A stretch of 10,790 bases of DNA from Capsaspora owczarzaki ATCC 30864 (Eukaryota > Opisthokonta > Filasterea), in assembly GCF_000151315.2 (NCBI RefSeq), contig NW_011887318.1, positions 955-11,744 of the forward strand, written 5' to 3'. The position numbers and the translations under genes are program-made. A model generated the notes under the pieces. It was not told the origin of the DNA. It made no database searches and worked only from the letters and a program-made list of their open reading frames with translations. Each line of letters starts with the position of its first letter. Within the stretch, counting starts at the first letter, position 1. Of this stretch, positions 1 through 7,487 are shown in pieces.

Positions 1-1968
1 GCTTCGTGAACACGCGCGAGTAGTAGGCGACCGGGTGCAGACCGTCGCCGGACTCCGACCTCTGCATCAGCACACCACCCAACGCGAGATCTGACGCATC
101 CGAGAAAATCTCAAACGGCCGCGACGTGTCGGGGTACGCCAGCACCGGCGCCTGGACGAGCGCCTGCTGGATCGCGCGGAACGACTTCTCGCACTCTGCC
201 GACCAGACGAATGGGACATTCTTCCGCGTCAGCATCGTCATCGGGCGCGCCAGCTCGGCATAGTTCGGCACATGACGCCTCATGAAGGACGCGAGGCCGT
301 TGACCTCACGCACACCAGTCGCGTCCGTCGGCGGCTTCCAGTTGAGGACCGCCTGCACCTTGCGAGGATCCACCGCCACTCCGGCTTCGCTGACCCGCCG
401 CCCCAAGAAGTCGACACTCGACGTGCCAAACACGCACTTCTTCAAGGAGACGTACAGGTCAAACTCCCTCAGCCGAGCCAGCATCTGCTTCACGTGGAGC
501 TCGTGCTCCTCCGGCGTCTTGGAGAACACAATAATGTCGTCAAAGTACCCTCCAGCGAAAGCGGAGAGCGGGCCCATGACCTCATTAATCAGACGCTGGA
601 ACATCGCCGGCGCGTTGACCAACCCGAAACACATGACCCTGTGTTGGTACAGCTTGCCGTCGCACGGGAACGCCGTGTATTTCTCACTGTCGGCGCTCAA
701 TCTCACTTGCCAGAACGCGCTCGTGAGATCAAACTTGCTGAAAATTTTCGCGCCCTTCAGCTTGTCAATCAGCGCCAAGGCATCAGGCGACGGGTACCGA
801 TCCCTGATCGTCGCCTCATTCAGACGCCGGGAGTCCATACAGACGCGCCAGCCATCACCCTTCTTGACGAACATGGGCTGGGAGCAGAACGCGGACTCGG
901 ACTCCACAATCATGCCAGTCTTCAGGCCGTCCTCCACGTACTTCCTCAGAGCTTCCTCCTTGCTACGGCCAAACTTGCGGTTCGGGTCGCACCTGAGCTG
1001 CTTGGACGGGTCAATACGGATCACCGCATCAAAACCAGGTCGGCTCACGGGCAACTTCTTGGGTCCGCTCGGCTCAAAACGATCAGCGAACTCTGCGTAC
1101 GCCTCGGGCAAAACCACCTCCAGCGCATCGGCCGCCGCGACCAAGCGCACAAACATACGCCGCTTCTGTCGCTTCCGACGTCGCCGGAACGCCACCACTG
1201 ACGACGGCAACCTCGCCTCCGACGCTTCCCGCTGGATCGCCACCGGCGCTGGCTTGGTCCCTGTCACCACCGGCTTCGCCTCTTCCGCTGCTGCCGCCGG
1301 CTTGGCCTCTGTCGCCGTCGCCGGCTCGGCCTCTGTCGCCACCGCTGGCTGAGCCTCGCCCTGCGCCGGCTTGGCCTGTGTCGCCGGCTTAGTCTCGTCC
1401 TGAGCCTCCGTCTCTTGCGCCACCGCCGGCTTAGCCTCGTCCCGCGCCACTTGCGCCACCGCCGGCTTAGCCTCGTTCTGCACGTCCGCCGCTTTCGCCA
1501 CCACCGCGGGCGCAGCCTCGTCCTGCTGCACCACGCCAATGACGCCCGAGCCCAGACTGCCCTTGCCTCTGACACGAACCGGCTTCATGCTCTCGAACCG
1601 CACCGTCCGAGTCGCCAGATCGATGACAGGATTTGCCGCCGCCAGCACATCCATGCCCAACAGGAGCGGCACCACCGGCCCATCCAGGATCATCGCTTGG
1701 ACCCACAACTGCCGGCCCGCCAAAGTAACTCGCAGCGCCACGCCCTCGCGCACCTTCATCTCCTCTTTCGTCACTGTCCTCAACTTGATCATTGGAACTG
1801 GAAATGAGGGGGCACGAAGTGTATTTGCTACAGCACGGCTCACAAATGTGGCGACCGATCCAGTGTCAATAAGAGCTTGCACCTGCATCGCGGTATCAGA
1901 AGAACCCGCGCACGCGACTTGCACCTGCTGTGTCAACGCTTCGTATCGCCCGACTCCTACCGCGTTCA
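1..1968 (-). CDS. Ty3/gypsy-type pol polyprotein: protease, reverse transcriptase, start of RNase H (partial)
   Basis: The minus-strand frame is open from 2086 down to base 1, with no stop, and continues off the window. In order it encodes an aspartic protease (DTGS at 1856-1867, preceded by the hydrophobic residues ALI, and a later LLLGMD that matches the family's ILG element), an Ala/Val/Lys/Pro-rich spacer (about 1264-1500), and a reverse transcriptase. The RT shows VCMDSRRLN, SKFDLTSAFWQ, the catalytic YFDD box at 536-547 and a following FLGRRVS thumb-side motif. After a connection region, RNase H begins with its first catalytic Asp in SDAS (Asp codon 98-100). Integrase and the 3' LTR would lie outside. 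The frame is -1 relative to gag and overlaps it; no upstream Met fits a separate start, so expression as a Gag-Pol fusion by -1 frameshifting is inferred. No stop or frameshift breaks the visible domains, so the copy may be young. Domain identities are secure; the Ty3/gypsy assignment rests on PR-RT-RNaseH order and motif style. Confidence 0.93.
1264..1506 (-). repeat. Low-complexity EAKPAVAQ-like spacer repeat inside pol
   Basis: In the pol frame this stretch is a degenerate repeat of about 8-12 residues, with units such as EAKPAVAQ, EAQPAVAT, EAEPATAT and EAKPAAAA. It joins the protease to the reverse transcriptase. The same DNA gives long arginine- or serine-rich ORFs in the other frames, which are shadows. 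Such a long Ala/Lys/Pro linker between PR and RT is unusual and is probably an unstructured tether that varies in length between copies. Confidence 0.75.
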
Positions 1969-1981
1969 GGGGGAGTCGGGC
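1948..1981 (-). promoter_or_regulatory. Gag-pol junction: 10-bp hairpin enclosing the gag stop and a C5 slip tract
   Basis: Bases 1948-1957 and 1972-1981 are a perfect 10-bp inverted repeat (GCCCGACTCC / GGAGTCGGGC on the transcript). The 14-nt loop holds part of a run of five C and the gag stop TGA (1966-1968). In the gag frame the last codons are GAC TCC CCC TGA. A proline tRNA on CCC could slip back one base and still pair with CCC, and the next codon would be CTG in the pol frame. This gives exactly the frame that opens into protease. The hairpin and slip tract are seen; the recoding role is inferred. The arrangement is unlike the classical site, where a heptamer precedes a downstream structure. 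Confidence 0.5.
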
Positions 1982-3144
1982 TGGGCTTTTCCCTGCGCGG
2001 CTTCACCTTGAACTGCCGCCACCGCCGGGGCCTGACCGCATGTCTTCCTGAGATGGGTTCCGGAGCCACAGCGGAAACAAAGGTGCTCACGGCGACGTCT
2101 CTCGAGCTCCTCCGCCGACAAGTTGTACTTGGCCGCCATAGCCTCCGCGAACGCCACCGCCGCCACCACGCTGGTCTGCTGCTTCTGCGGCTGGGAAGGC
2201 TGCTGCTTCGGTTGAGCCGCACGCTGACCATAGAACGACGCCTTGTAGCTCGGCTGCGGCTGCGGTTGAGGCGGCGCCGCTGTGACCTTTCGGCTCTCCC
2301 ACTCCTGCATCGCCCACAGGCTCGCCATGAGCTCAGACGGCGGGAGATTCTCGGATATATTTTCCATCCGCGCGAACTGGTAGACTTCGAGAGACATGGC
2401 GGCCCAGATAGCCTTCGCGATCTCGCTCTCTGACAGACCCGACACCTCCGCATACTTGTCGAGGACCGTCTGGATCTCCAACACCGACAGCTTGCTCATG
2501 TTGATAATCGCCTTCATCGCAGTGGGACGCTCGTTGGGGTCGCCGAAACGGAGCCGGAGCCGATCGCAGAGCTCCTGGTGCGAGAGCCTCCACCACTTGT
2601 CGCTACCAGAGGCGAACCAATCGGCGGCCGACCCGACCAAGGTGAGAGACAGGATCTCGTTCCATCTCTCCTCTGGAAAGTACGATCGGTAACGCTTCAA
2701 GTCCTTCTCGTATTGGGTCAGCTTTGCCGCCGTGCCGTCGAACGAGGGAGCTAGCAGCTTGGGCGCCTTGGCGGGCTGCCAGTCGACTGCCTGCGGACGG
2801 GGTGCGGGCTGGTGGACCGCCGGGGTTGAGACCGCTGGCGGTGGGACTGACGATGACGAAGCCAGCTTTTGCGGCTCGACGTCCGTTTCAGTTTTGATCA
2901 CGCCGCCTTGACCCTGGTGCGTTTTCGTCAGATCCTTCAGATCTTCATCCTGTTGAGGTGTCTCCTCATCGTTCTTGGAGTCTCCTTCCAGCTCAGAGTT
3001 CTCGAGCTCCAAAGCAGCGAGCTGCGCCCGAAGAAGCGCGATCTTCTCTTTTCTCGCAGCCGTCTGTTGCCTCGTGTTTGCCGCGGGGCCCGTGCTTGCC
3101 TCAGCGCTAGTCGAAGCGCTGGTTGGATCGGTTACAACAGACAT
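1966..3144 (-). CDS. Ty3/gypsy-type Gag (capsid and nucleocapsid)
   Basis: This 392-residue protein starts at the ATG at 3144. A Ser/Thr/Ala-rich N terminus leads into a predicted coiled coil (about residues 30-55, with LLRAQLAALELENSEL). A proline-rich linker follows, then a capsid-like region (about 130-300) with FDG, YEKDLKRYRSYF, WNEILSLTLVGSAADWF and a WWRLSHQELCDRLRLRFGD stretch, typical of the retrotransposon Gag family. A Gln/Pro-rich linker precedes one CCHC zinc knuckle, CX2CX4HX4C, at residues 356-369 (2038-2079), that should bind the element's RNA. The protein would form virus-like particles and package the transcript. It ends at TGA inside a hairpin and pol follows in the -1 frame. 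The frame is intact with no internal stop. Confidence 0.92.
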   Translation of the reverse strand: MSVVTDPTSASTSAEASTGPAANTRQQTAARKEKIALLRAQLAALELENSELEGDSKNDEETPQQDEDLKDLTKTHQGQGGVIKTETDVEPQKLASSSSVPPPAVSTPAVHQPAPRPQAVDWQPAKAPKLLAPSFDGTAAKLTQYEKDLKRYRSYFPEERWNEILSLTLVGSAADWFASGSDKWWRLSHQELCDRLRLRFGDPNERPTAMKAIINMSKLSVLEIQTVLDKYAEVSGLSESEIAKAIWAAMSLEVYQFARMENISENLPPSELMASLWAMQEWESRKVTAAPPQPQPQPSYKASFYGQRAAQPKQQPSQPQKQQTSVVAAVAFAEAMAAKYNLSAEELERRRREHLCFRCGSGTHLRKTCGQAPAVAAVQGEAAQGKAQPDSP

Positions 3145-3346
3145 CGGGTGACTGTAGTCAGAGTCTGCAATGTGTAAGACCTTGGTAGGGTTAGCCAGGC
3201 AATGTTGTTGTAAAGTGTTTTATTTCACTTTGCAGACTGAACTGCAATTCCAAATGCATGCAAACAAACAATACAAAGACATCAACGCCGAGTCTTCTTA
3301 GCAAAGAACGACCCAGTCGGGACCGCAGAGCCTGCGGGTCCTGACA
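3145..3346 (-). mobile_element. Probable 5' LTR and leader of the Ty3/gypsy element
   Basis: This region lies upstream of gag on the minus strand. The likely outer edge is TGTCA at 3346-3342, a common LTR start, and directly beyond it the flanking tandem repeat begins, as expected if the element inserted into that array. Next to the edge is an imperfect hairpin (GGACCCGCAG ... CTGCGGTCC). A poly(A) signal AATAAA lies at 3219-3224, suiting an R region. The inner LTR end and the primer binding site could not be fixed, because the second LTR lies outside. The total space suggests a short LTR of under 200 bp. Confidence 0.45.
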
Positions 3347-3508
3347 ATGTGAATGTCACCTTTGTTCTGGAAAATCAGAGGAGGGGAAGTGGTTTGGGAA
3401 ACCATGGTAAAACCGTGCGAAATTCACCTTTGAGCTCGATTTGCGCAAAAACGAGCGCGATGACGTATACTTTTTATTGCAGATTCGGAATCAGCGCATT
3501 TCATAGGT
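3347..3508. repeat. Diverged satellite unit, copy 1
   Basis: This is the first recognisable unit of a roughly 150-165 bp repeat. Landmarks shared with later copies are TTCACCTTTGAG..CGATTTGCGC, ACGAG..CGATGA, TACTTTTTATTGCAG and the end block GATTCGGAATCAGCGCATTT (the last at 3482-3501). It abuts the probable LTR edge. There is no coding potential. Confidence 0.7.
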
Positions 3509-3559
3509 GTAAGTACATATCTTAGATCTTTTGGAAAACGTGGTTCCAAATTTGGAAGG

Positions 3560-3625
3560 CAACCTAACACTTAACTCGGGGCCAGCTTTTAACCCTAACC
3601 CTAACCCTAACCATACCCTAACCCT
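3560..3625. repeat. Interstitial telomere-like block A
   Basis: Bases 3591-3625 are CCCTAA repeats with one variant unit (about six units), the complement of TTAGGG. The preceding 30 bases (TTTGGAAGGC..CCTAACACTTAAC..GGGGCCAGCTTTTAACC) are shared with block B at 5206-5264, so the telomere-like stretch is part of a longer repeated segment and not an isolated simple repeat. Confidence 0.8.
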
Positions 3626-3828
3626 TCAACTTGCCACGTGAGCACATTGGTTATCAAACCGTGGGGCACTTTCCTTTTTCGGAATTATGCACCCGCAGGC
3701 GTTACACTATTGATTTCAGATTCTGTTTCAGCCCAGTTTTGGCTTTCGCTTCTTGGCGCTTTGTTTTTGGAACACTTTTGCCAAGTTTGGACCGAATCTC
3801 ATCACGATGATATAGACCGTTAAATACG
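3626..3828. other. Unassigned spacer within the repeat region
   Basis: This holds no gene I can support. The short ORFs here (61 and 67 codons) have no recognisable domain. It lies between telomere-like block A and the next satellite end block, and has no obvious target-site duplication of its own. Confidence 0.5.
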
Positions 3829-4309
3829 GATTCGGAATCAGCGCATTTTTTTGATCAAAATGTCCACCTCGCTTTTTTCGAAAACTGATGTGGGGGAGAG
3901 GATTTGTGGCAACATTGCATAAAACACACATTCAAAGTCGATTTGCACAAAAACGAGAACGATGAGGTGCACTTTTTATTGCAGATTTGGAATCAGCTAA
4001 TTTTGTAGATCACAATGGTCATGAAACTTGTTCTGTAAAATGGGGGGGGGAAGAAATGGATTGTCAACAAAAGTGCACCAATTGCTAAGTTCACCTTTGA
4101 GGTTGATTTGCGCCAAACGGAGGCCGAAAAAGTACACATTATATTGTAGATTCGGAGTCAGCGCGTTTTCTAGATGAATATGAATGCGAACTTTTTTTGC
4201 AAAACGAGACAGAAATTGTGGCAAAAGCGGAAAATTCACCTTTCGGGTCGATTAACACGAAAACGAGTCCGACGACGCATACCTCTCAATACAGATTCAA
4301 AACCGCCGT
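3829..4309. repeat. Diverged satellite array, about three units (last one interrupted)
   Basis: The end block GATTCGGAATCAGCGC recurs, with changes, at 3829, 3984, 4149 and 4294, giving periods of 155, 165 and 145 bp. Each unit also has a CATGAAAC or similar start, a purine-rich GGGG-AAG segment, TTCACCTTT..GTCGATTTGCGC and an ACTTTTTATTG-like segment. The copies are clearly related but well diverged and carry no conserved reading frame. The last unit is cut at 4309 by a retroposed insert and resumes at 5001. Confidence 0.75.
4299..4309. repeat. Target-site duplication, left copy
   Basis: AAAACCGCCGT is repeated exactly at 4990-5000, directly after the A-tail of the insert. The leading A residues could belong to the tail, so at least AACCGCCGT is certain. 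Confidence 0.75.
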
Positions 4310-4989
4310 GAGTCTTCTTTTGTTGGTTGAAAAATTGCATAGCAATTTGGGACGACTCCTGGTAATACCTTCCAGCCCTCTTCACCAACATTTCTCCCCC
4401 CCCCCTCCTCTCCGCGTCATTTCGATGACGAGTCATTTGCTGTTGTCTGTTACAGCTTGGTTCATGCTGCGCGTCCCACAAGCACCTTCTGGACACGCAG
4501 TTGCGTTTGTCCGCTTCATGGAACCCTCGCGAATCACTGGAACCGCAACTCGAATTGACTTTCGGACGAAGCTTTATGCTTCACACTGATCACCTCCCCG
4601 CCGCGACACACTCGCTATGTCATGTTGTTGGTTTGGCTATTTCAGGTTGCTAGTTGCGACCCACAGGCATTTCTAGACGCGCCTCGGCGCGTCAGCCGTT
4701 CGCGGAACCAACTTTGAAACCGCTGGAGAACCGAACTAACCACAAACCGACATCGTCGCTTCCCTGTCTCCTCCCGCCCTTCTTCAATGGATATAAATTT
4801 CCCAAGGCCTGTAGTGCACGAGCATACAGGCTCGCTAATGCTATGTCATATGACCAGACATGGCTCTCTGCCAATTTTGTGTCTCCAAGCTCCTTACACC
4901 CATGTCCATGCTCCCGCTCCTTTCTCCGTGGTTTTTGAGCATTTTGATGCTTTTCCACTCTCTCCTCCCAATAAACTTAATACAAAAAA
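4310..4989 (+). mobile_element. Retroposed insert with poly(A) signal and A-tail
   Basis: About 680 bp are flanked by an 11-bp direct repeat. The + strand end reads CCAATAAACTTAATAC followed by a run of about ten A, that is, AATAAA roughly 10 bases before the tail. Removing the insert and one duplication copy rejoins the satellite unit without a gap: the 35 bases across the junction align with 35 bases of the unit at 3984. These are hallmarks of target-primed reverse transcription of a polyadenylated RNA. The body has only short ORFs and no recognisable protein, and no clear Pol III A and B boxes. It could be a 5'-truncated LINE end, a SINE or a copy of a cellular mRNA 3' end. Confidence 0.75.
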
Positions 4990-5000
4990 AAAACCGCCGT
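4990..5000. repeat. Target-site duplication, right copy
   Basis: Exact second copy of AAAACCGCCGT, right after the A-tail of the insert at 4310-4989. Confidence 0.75.
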
Positions 5001-5180
5001 ACGTTGTAGTTTAACATGGCCATGAAACTTGTGATGTAAAATCAGAGGGGAAGAAAGGTATTGTGAAAACAGCGAAAATAATGTGCAATTTTCACCATTT
5101 TTGGCGATTCGCACGAAAACTAGACCGATAAGATGTACTTTTGATTACAGATTCGGAATCAGCGCATTTTTTAGAACAAA
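5001..5180. repeat. Satellite array, resumed unit and one further copy
   Basis: The sequence from ACATGGCCATGAAACTTGTG continues the unit interrupted at 4309. It runs to another GATTCGGAATCAGCGCATTT block at 5150, which is 165 bp after the block at 4294 once the insert is subtracted. It matches the unit at 4014-4171 best. Confidence 0.7.
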
Positions 5181-5205
5181 ATGTTCAGCTTAGAATTTTT
5201 GGCAA

Positions 5206-5264
5206 TTTTGGAAGGACCCTAACCCCTTAACCGGGAGGCAACTTTTAACCTTGACCCTAACCCT
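5206..5264. repeat. Interstitial telomere-like block B
   Basis: TTTTGGAAGG-ACCCTAACCCCTTAACCGGG..CAACTTTTAACC and a final CCCTAACCCT align with block A at 3560-3625, with more decay in the telomere units. It follows a satellite end block just as block A does, so satellite end plus telomere-like block is a repeated module. Confidence 0.7.
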
Positions 5265-5823
5265 GTTTGTCATTCTTTTTGTATGTTTCCTTTCATTTTC
5301 TTGTCGCTCGTTGTATTGTTTGATGGATTATCACTTAGCATCCTTTCATTGCTTTTCGCCCCATGGTTTTGTTTGTTACCCTTGTGGCTGATTTCTTTTT
5401 GATTGTTTTGCTGGTTTGTATGGTTTCTGGCTTTTTGTTGGCTTTGATTTTTTCAATTTTGTTCGATTTCGCCCCATTCTTCGTTCGCGCACGACTTTTG
5501 CTGCTGGGCGATTTGCCAGTTGTTTGTTTCTGTTCTTCCTCGACATGACATTTCGCCTTTTTTCTTTCTTTTCCAGTTTCTGCTGTCATCGCTTGCTCTC
5601 AACCCGAACACTTTGGTTCGGCGCTTTTCGTTTGATTCTTGTTTGTTGCGTTGGTTGTCCGAGCGCAGCTAGAACGACTGTTTTTCCCCAGGAACGCTTA
5701 ACTTCCCTTGTTCGCTTGCTTCTCGTACGCTGTTTTCGTGTTGGCGCATTCTTCATGCATTTTGCTTTCCTTGTCACGTGAGTGTCACAATGCTCCCATG
5801 GTTCCTTAACGTTTTCACTTTAT
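5265..5823. other. T-rich non-genic stretch downstream of the LRR gene
   Basis: The + strand is strongly T-rich. The minus strand therefore gives two overlapping lysine-rich ORFs (5586-5777 and 5335-5589, sharing ATGA), and the + strand gives hydrophobic ones. None has a domain I recognise, and such ORFs are expected from the base composition alone. A small highly basic protein on the minus strand remains possible but unsupported. The stretch begins after telomere-like block B and ends at the poly(A) signal of the LRR gene. Confidence 0.4.
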
Positions 5824-5824
5824 T
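5819..5824 (-). terminator. Poly(A) signal AATAAA overlapping the stop codon
   Basis: The LRR gene stop TGA (5826-5824) shares its last A with AATAAA at 5824-5819. Cleavage some 10-30 bases beyond would give a very short 3' UTR. This supports 5824 as the real end of the gene. Confidence 0.65.
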
Positions 5825-7487
5825 CAAATATTTGCTTCTTCATCGTCCGCTGGCGACTTTACATCGATCCAATCTTCTCTGTCTGCAATTCCGAGCAGAA
5901 GCTTTTGTAGCTCCTGCTCTTTTGCAGCGCGTAGTTGTCTTTCGTCAGCGAGCTCCAGTTTTGCGGCTGCGAGCTCCAGCTTTGCGGCTCCGTGCTCCAG
6001 CTTTGCGGCTGCGTGCTCCAGCTTTGCGGCTGCGAGCTCCTGATCCTTCACCGCGAGCTCCTGCTCCTTCATTGCGAGCTTCTGCCGTTCGTCAGCGAGC
6101 TCATGATTTTTGGTCGCGAGCTCTTGATCTTTGGCAGCCAACTCGGAGCGCAATTGCTGATTTTCAGTTGCAAGAGTGACGGGACTCTGAGGCACAATGC
6201 TTGCGGCGGCTGTAGCGGCATTCAGCGCCGACGTGGCGGGCGACGGCTCTTTCTTGGGTTGGACTCTGTTCAACAATAGTTTCAGCCAATGCATCTAACC
6301 GTTGTGTTGCGCATTTTTCTTCTTGCGAATACTCAGAGTCTTACCTCATGTTCTTACAGGTAGTGCCTTTATTGCCCGTTTGTGTCAGTGCATCGATTGC
6401 ACCTCGGGACAAGAAGTTCCCGCCCAACCTGATGTCGTCGGATGATTCATAGCATGAGTCTCGTGACCGTCCGAGCATTTTCCGCAATCAATTCTTACTC
6501 AAGCTTCTTTAGTGTCTTGTTGACTTTGAGCGCCTCGACAATCGATGGAACTGCGGCATCGCCTATTTCATTGTGCCACAGACTGTCCGTCCCGTCCCAT
6601 CAGTGAGCCACTCTTGCTGTCTCTCTCCTGTAGTCACCCACGCGCGCTTTAGTGGCAGTGTCTTACAAGAGCTCAGTCAGCGTTGTGTTCACTTTGAGTG
6701 CCTCAGCAATCGCTTGCGTTCCGGCAACTCCAATCTGATCGCCGCTCAGACTGTTCATCCCCTCCATCAGTCAGTACACGCATTGCCTTGTGCTGGAATC
6801 ATTCACTCACATGCTTCAGTCAAAGGGAAGCGACTTACTCGAGGTAAGTCAACGTCATGTTCGCCTTGAGAAGCTCCGCAATTGCCTGAGCGCCGGCATC
6901 GCCAATGTAATTCCATCCGAGACTGCCCATCCGCTCTACTCTTAGTGCCTTTTGTTGAATAGTCCCTCACTCCCGTATATCCGTCCGACTGAGATGCCTT
7001 ACGTGAGCAAAGTCAGCCTGGTGTTCACTTTGAGTGTCTCAGCAATCGCGCGCGCTCCAACTTCGCCAATCCGATTTGTGTCCAGACTGTCCGTACAATC
7101 CATCGATCAGCACTCTGAATGCTCTGCTGGATCACAAGCACAAGCACAAGTGACTTACTTGAGTTCAGTCACCCTCGTGTTCACTTTGAGTGCCTCAGCA
7201 ATCGCCAGTGCTTCAGCGTCGCCGAGCTTTCTGCCAGACAGACTGTTCCTCCATTTCGTCAGTGCACTCCCTGCCACATGGATTGCAGTAAACTCAACTT
7301 CTTACCTGACATAGTTGGGCTCATTCGTGACTTCGTCATACAGCTCGCGCTGTCTCTGATTCATATTCGCATACGTCAGCATCATTCGAAGTGTGGTAAA
7401 TGAAAACAGCGAAAAACAAAGACTGAACAACCTCAAAGCGACCCAATCCCGGTGCGCATTGGCTCGTTCCAGGTCCGTGCTCGGCAT
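5824..7487 (-). CDS. Leucine-rich repeat plus coiled-coil protein, eight exons
   Basis: Exons on the minus strand: 7487-7306, 7242-7159, 7086-7003, 6922-6839, 6750-6667, 6582-6499, 6428-6345 and 6265-5824. All junctions are GT-AG, mostly GTAAGT-like donors, and all are phase 2. The spliced frame is open for 375 residues from the first Met, or about 341 from the Met at 7385. Residues 61-228 are six 28-residue repeats of RNI/NLRC3-like type (pattern N.IGDAGAQAIAEALKVNTTLTEL); the last one is degraded. A short Pro/Ala linker follows, then a heptad coiled coil (about 260-353) with units such as AVKDQEL and AAAKLEL, and an acidic tail. No signal peptide is clear; the segment before the Met at 7385 is hydrophobic, but may be 5' UTR. 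No NACHT, kinase or TIR domain is visible. Likely a cytoplasmic protein-binding scaffold or sensor; partner unknown. Confidence is high for exons 2-8, low for the start. Confidence 0.82.
5900..6170 (-). repeat. 21-nt tandem repeats encoding coiled-coil heptads
   Basis: The last exon of the LRR gene contains about twelve heptad units encoded by 21-nt repeats; four in a row are nearly identical (AAAKLEH, AAAKLEH, GAAKLEL, AAAKLEL). Leu recurs at a fixed heptad position. The near-identity of adjacent units suggests recent expansion and probable length variation between alleles. Confidence 0.8.
6345..7242 (-). repeat. Array of six 84-nt LRR exons with their introns
   Basis: Exon starts lie at 7242, 7086, 6922, 6750, 6582 and 6428, a period of 154-172 bp made of an 84-nt exon and a 70-88 nt intron. 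All exons but the last begin TCT (or TCTC), and three share almost the same run from GCGATTGCTGAG to AAAGTGAACAC. The 3' ends of the introns are also related (CTGAC or CTGAT, then TGATGGA-like sequence, then GGACAG or GAACAG). Whole exon-intron units were therefore duplicated. Confidence 0.85.

Noticed and set aside
272-1352. Long + strand ORFs of 309 and 356 codons
   Set aside because: They are antisense to the reverse transcriptase and the spacer of pol. The minus-strand frame has all catalytic motifs, and the high GC content explains the long shadow ORFs.
1896-2453. Arginine-rich 185-codon minus-strand ORF overlapping gag
   Set aside because: Its Arg/Ser-rich composition is that of an out-of-frame reading of gag; the gag frame has the capsid region and zinc knuckle.
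3591-3625. A true chromosome end
   Set aside because: The CCCTAA block has only about six units, is imperfect and is flanked on both sides by other sequence.
4310-4989. tRNA-derived SINE with Pol III promoter
   Set aside because: I could not find a convincing A box and B box pair near the 5' end, and AATAAA before the tail fits a Pol II transcript better.
3347-5180. CRISPR array
   Set aside because: The repeat units are 145-165 bp, diverged throughout and without spacers of uniform length; the setting is eukaryotic.
5335-5777. Lysine-rich minus-strand ORFs or hydrophobic + strand ORFs as real small proteins
   Set aside because: The T-rich + strand composition produces both types automatically. 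There is no conserved motif, signal or splice context to support either strand.
5778-6279. + strand ORFs with LRLRAPA-like and CGCELQL-like repeats
   Set aside because: Mirror readings of the 21-nt repeats that encode the coiled coil on the minus strand, where splicing and a poly(A) signal support the gene.
6573-7403. + strand ORFs containing VHFECLSNR or VFTLSVSAIA repeats
   Set aside because: Antisense of the LRR exons. The 84-nt phase-2 structure and GT-AG sites exist only on the minus strand.
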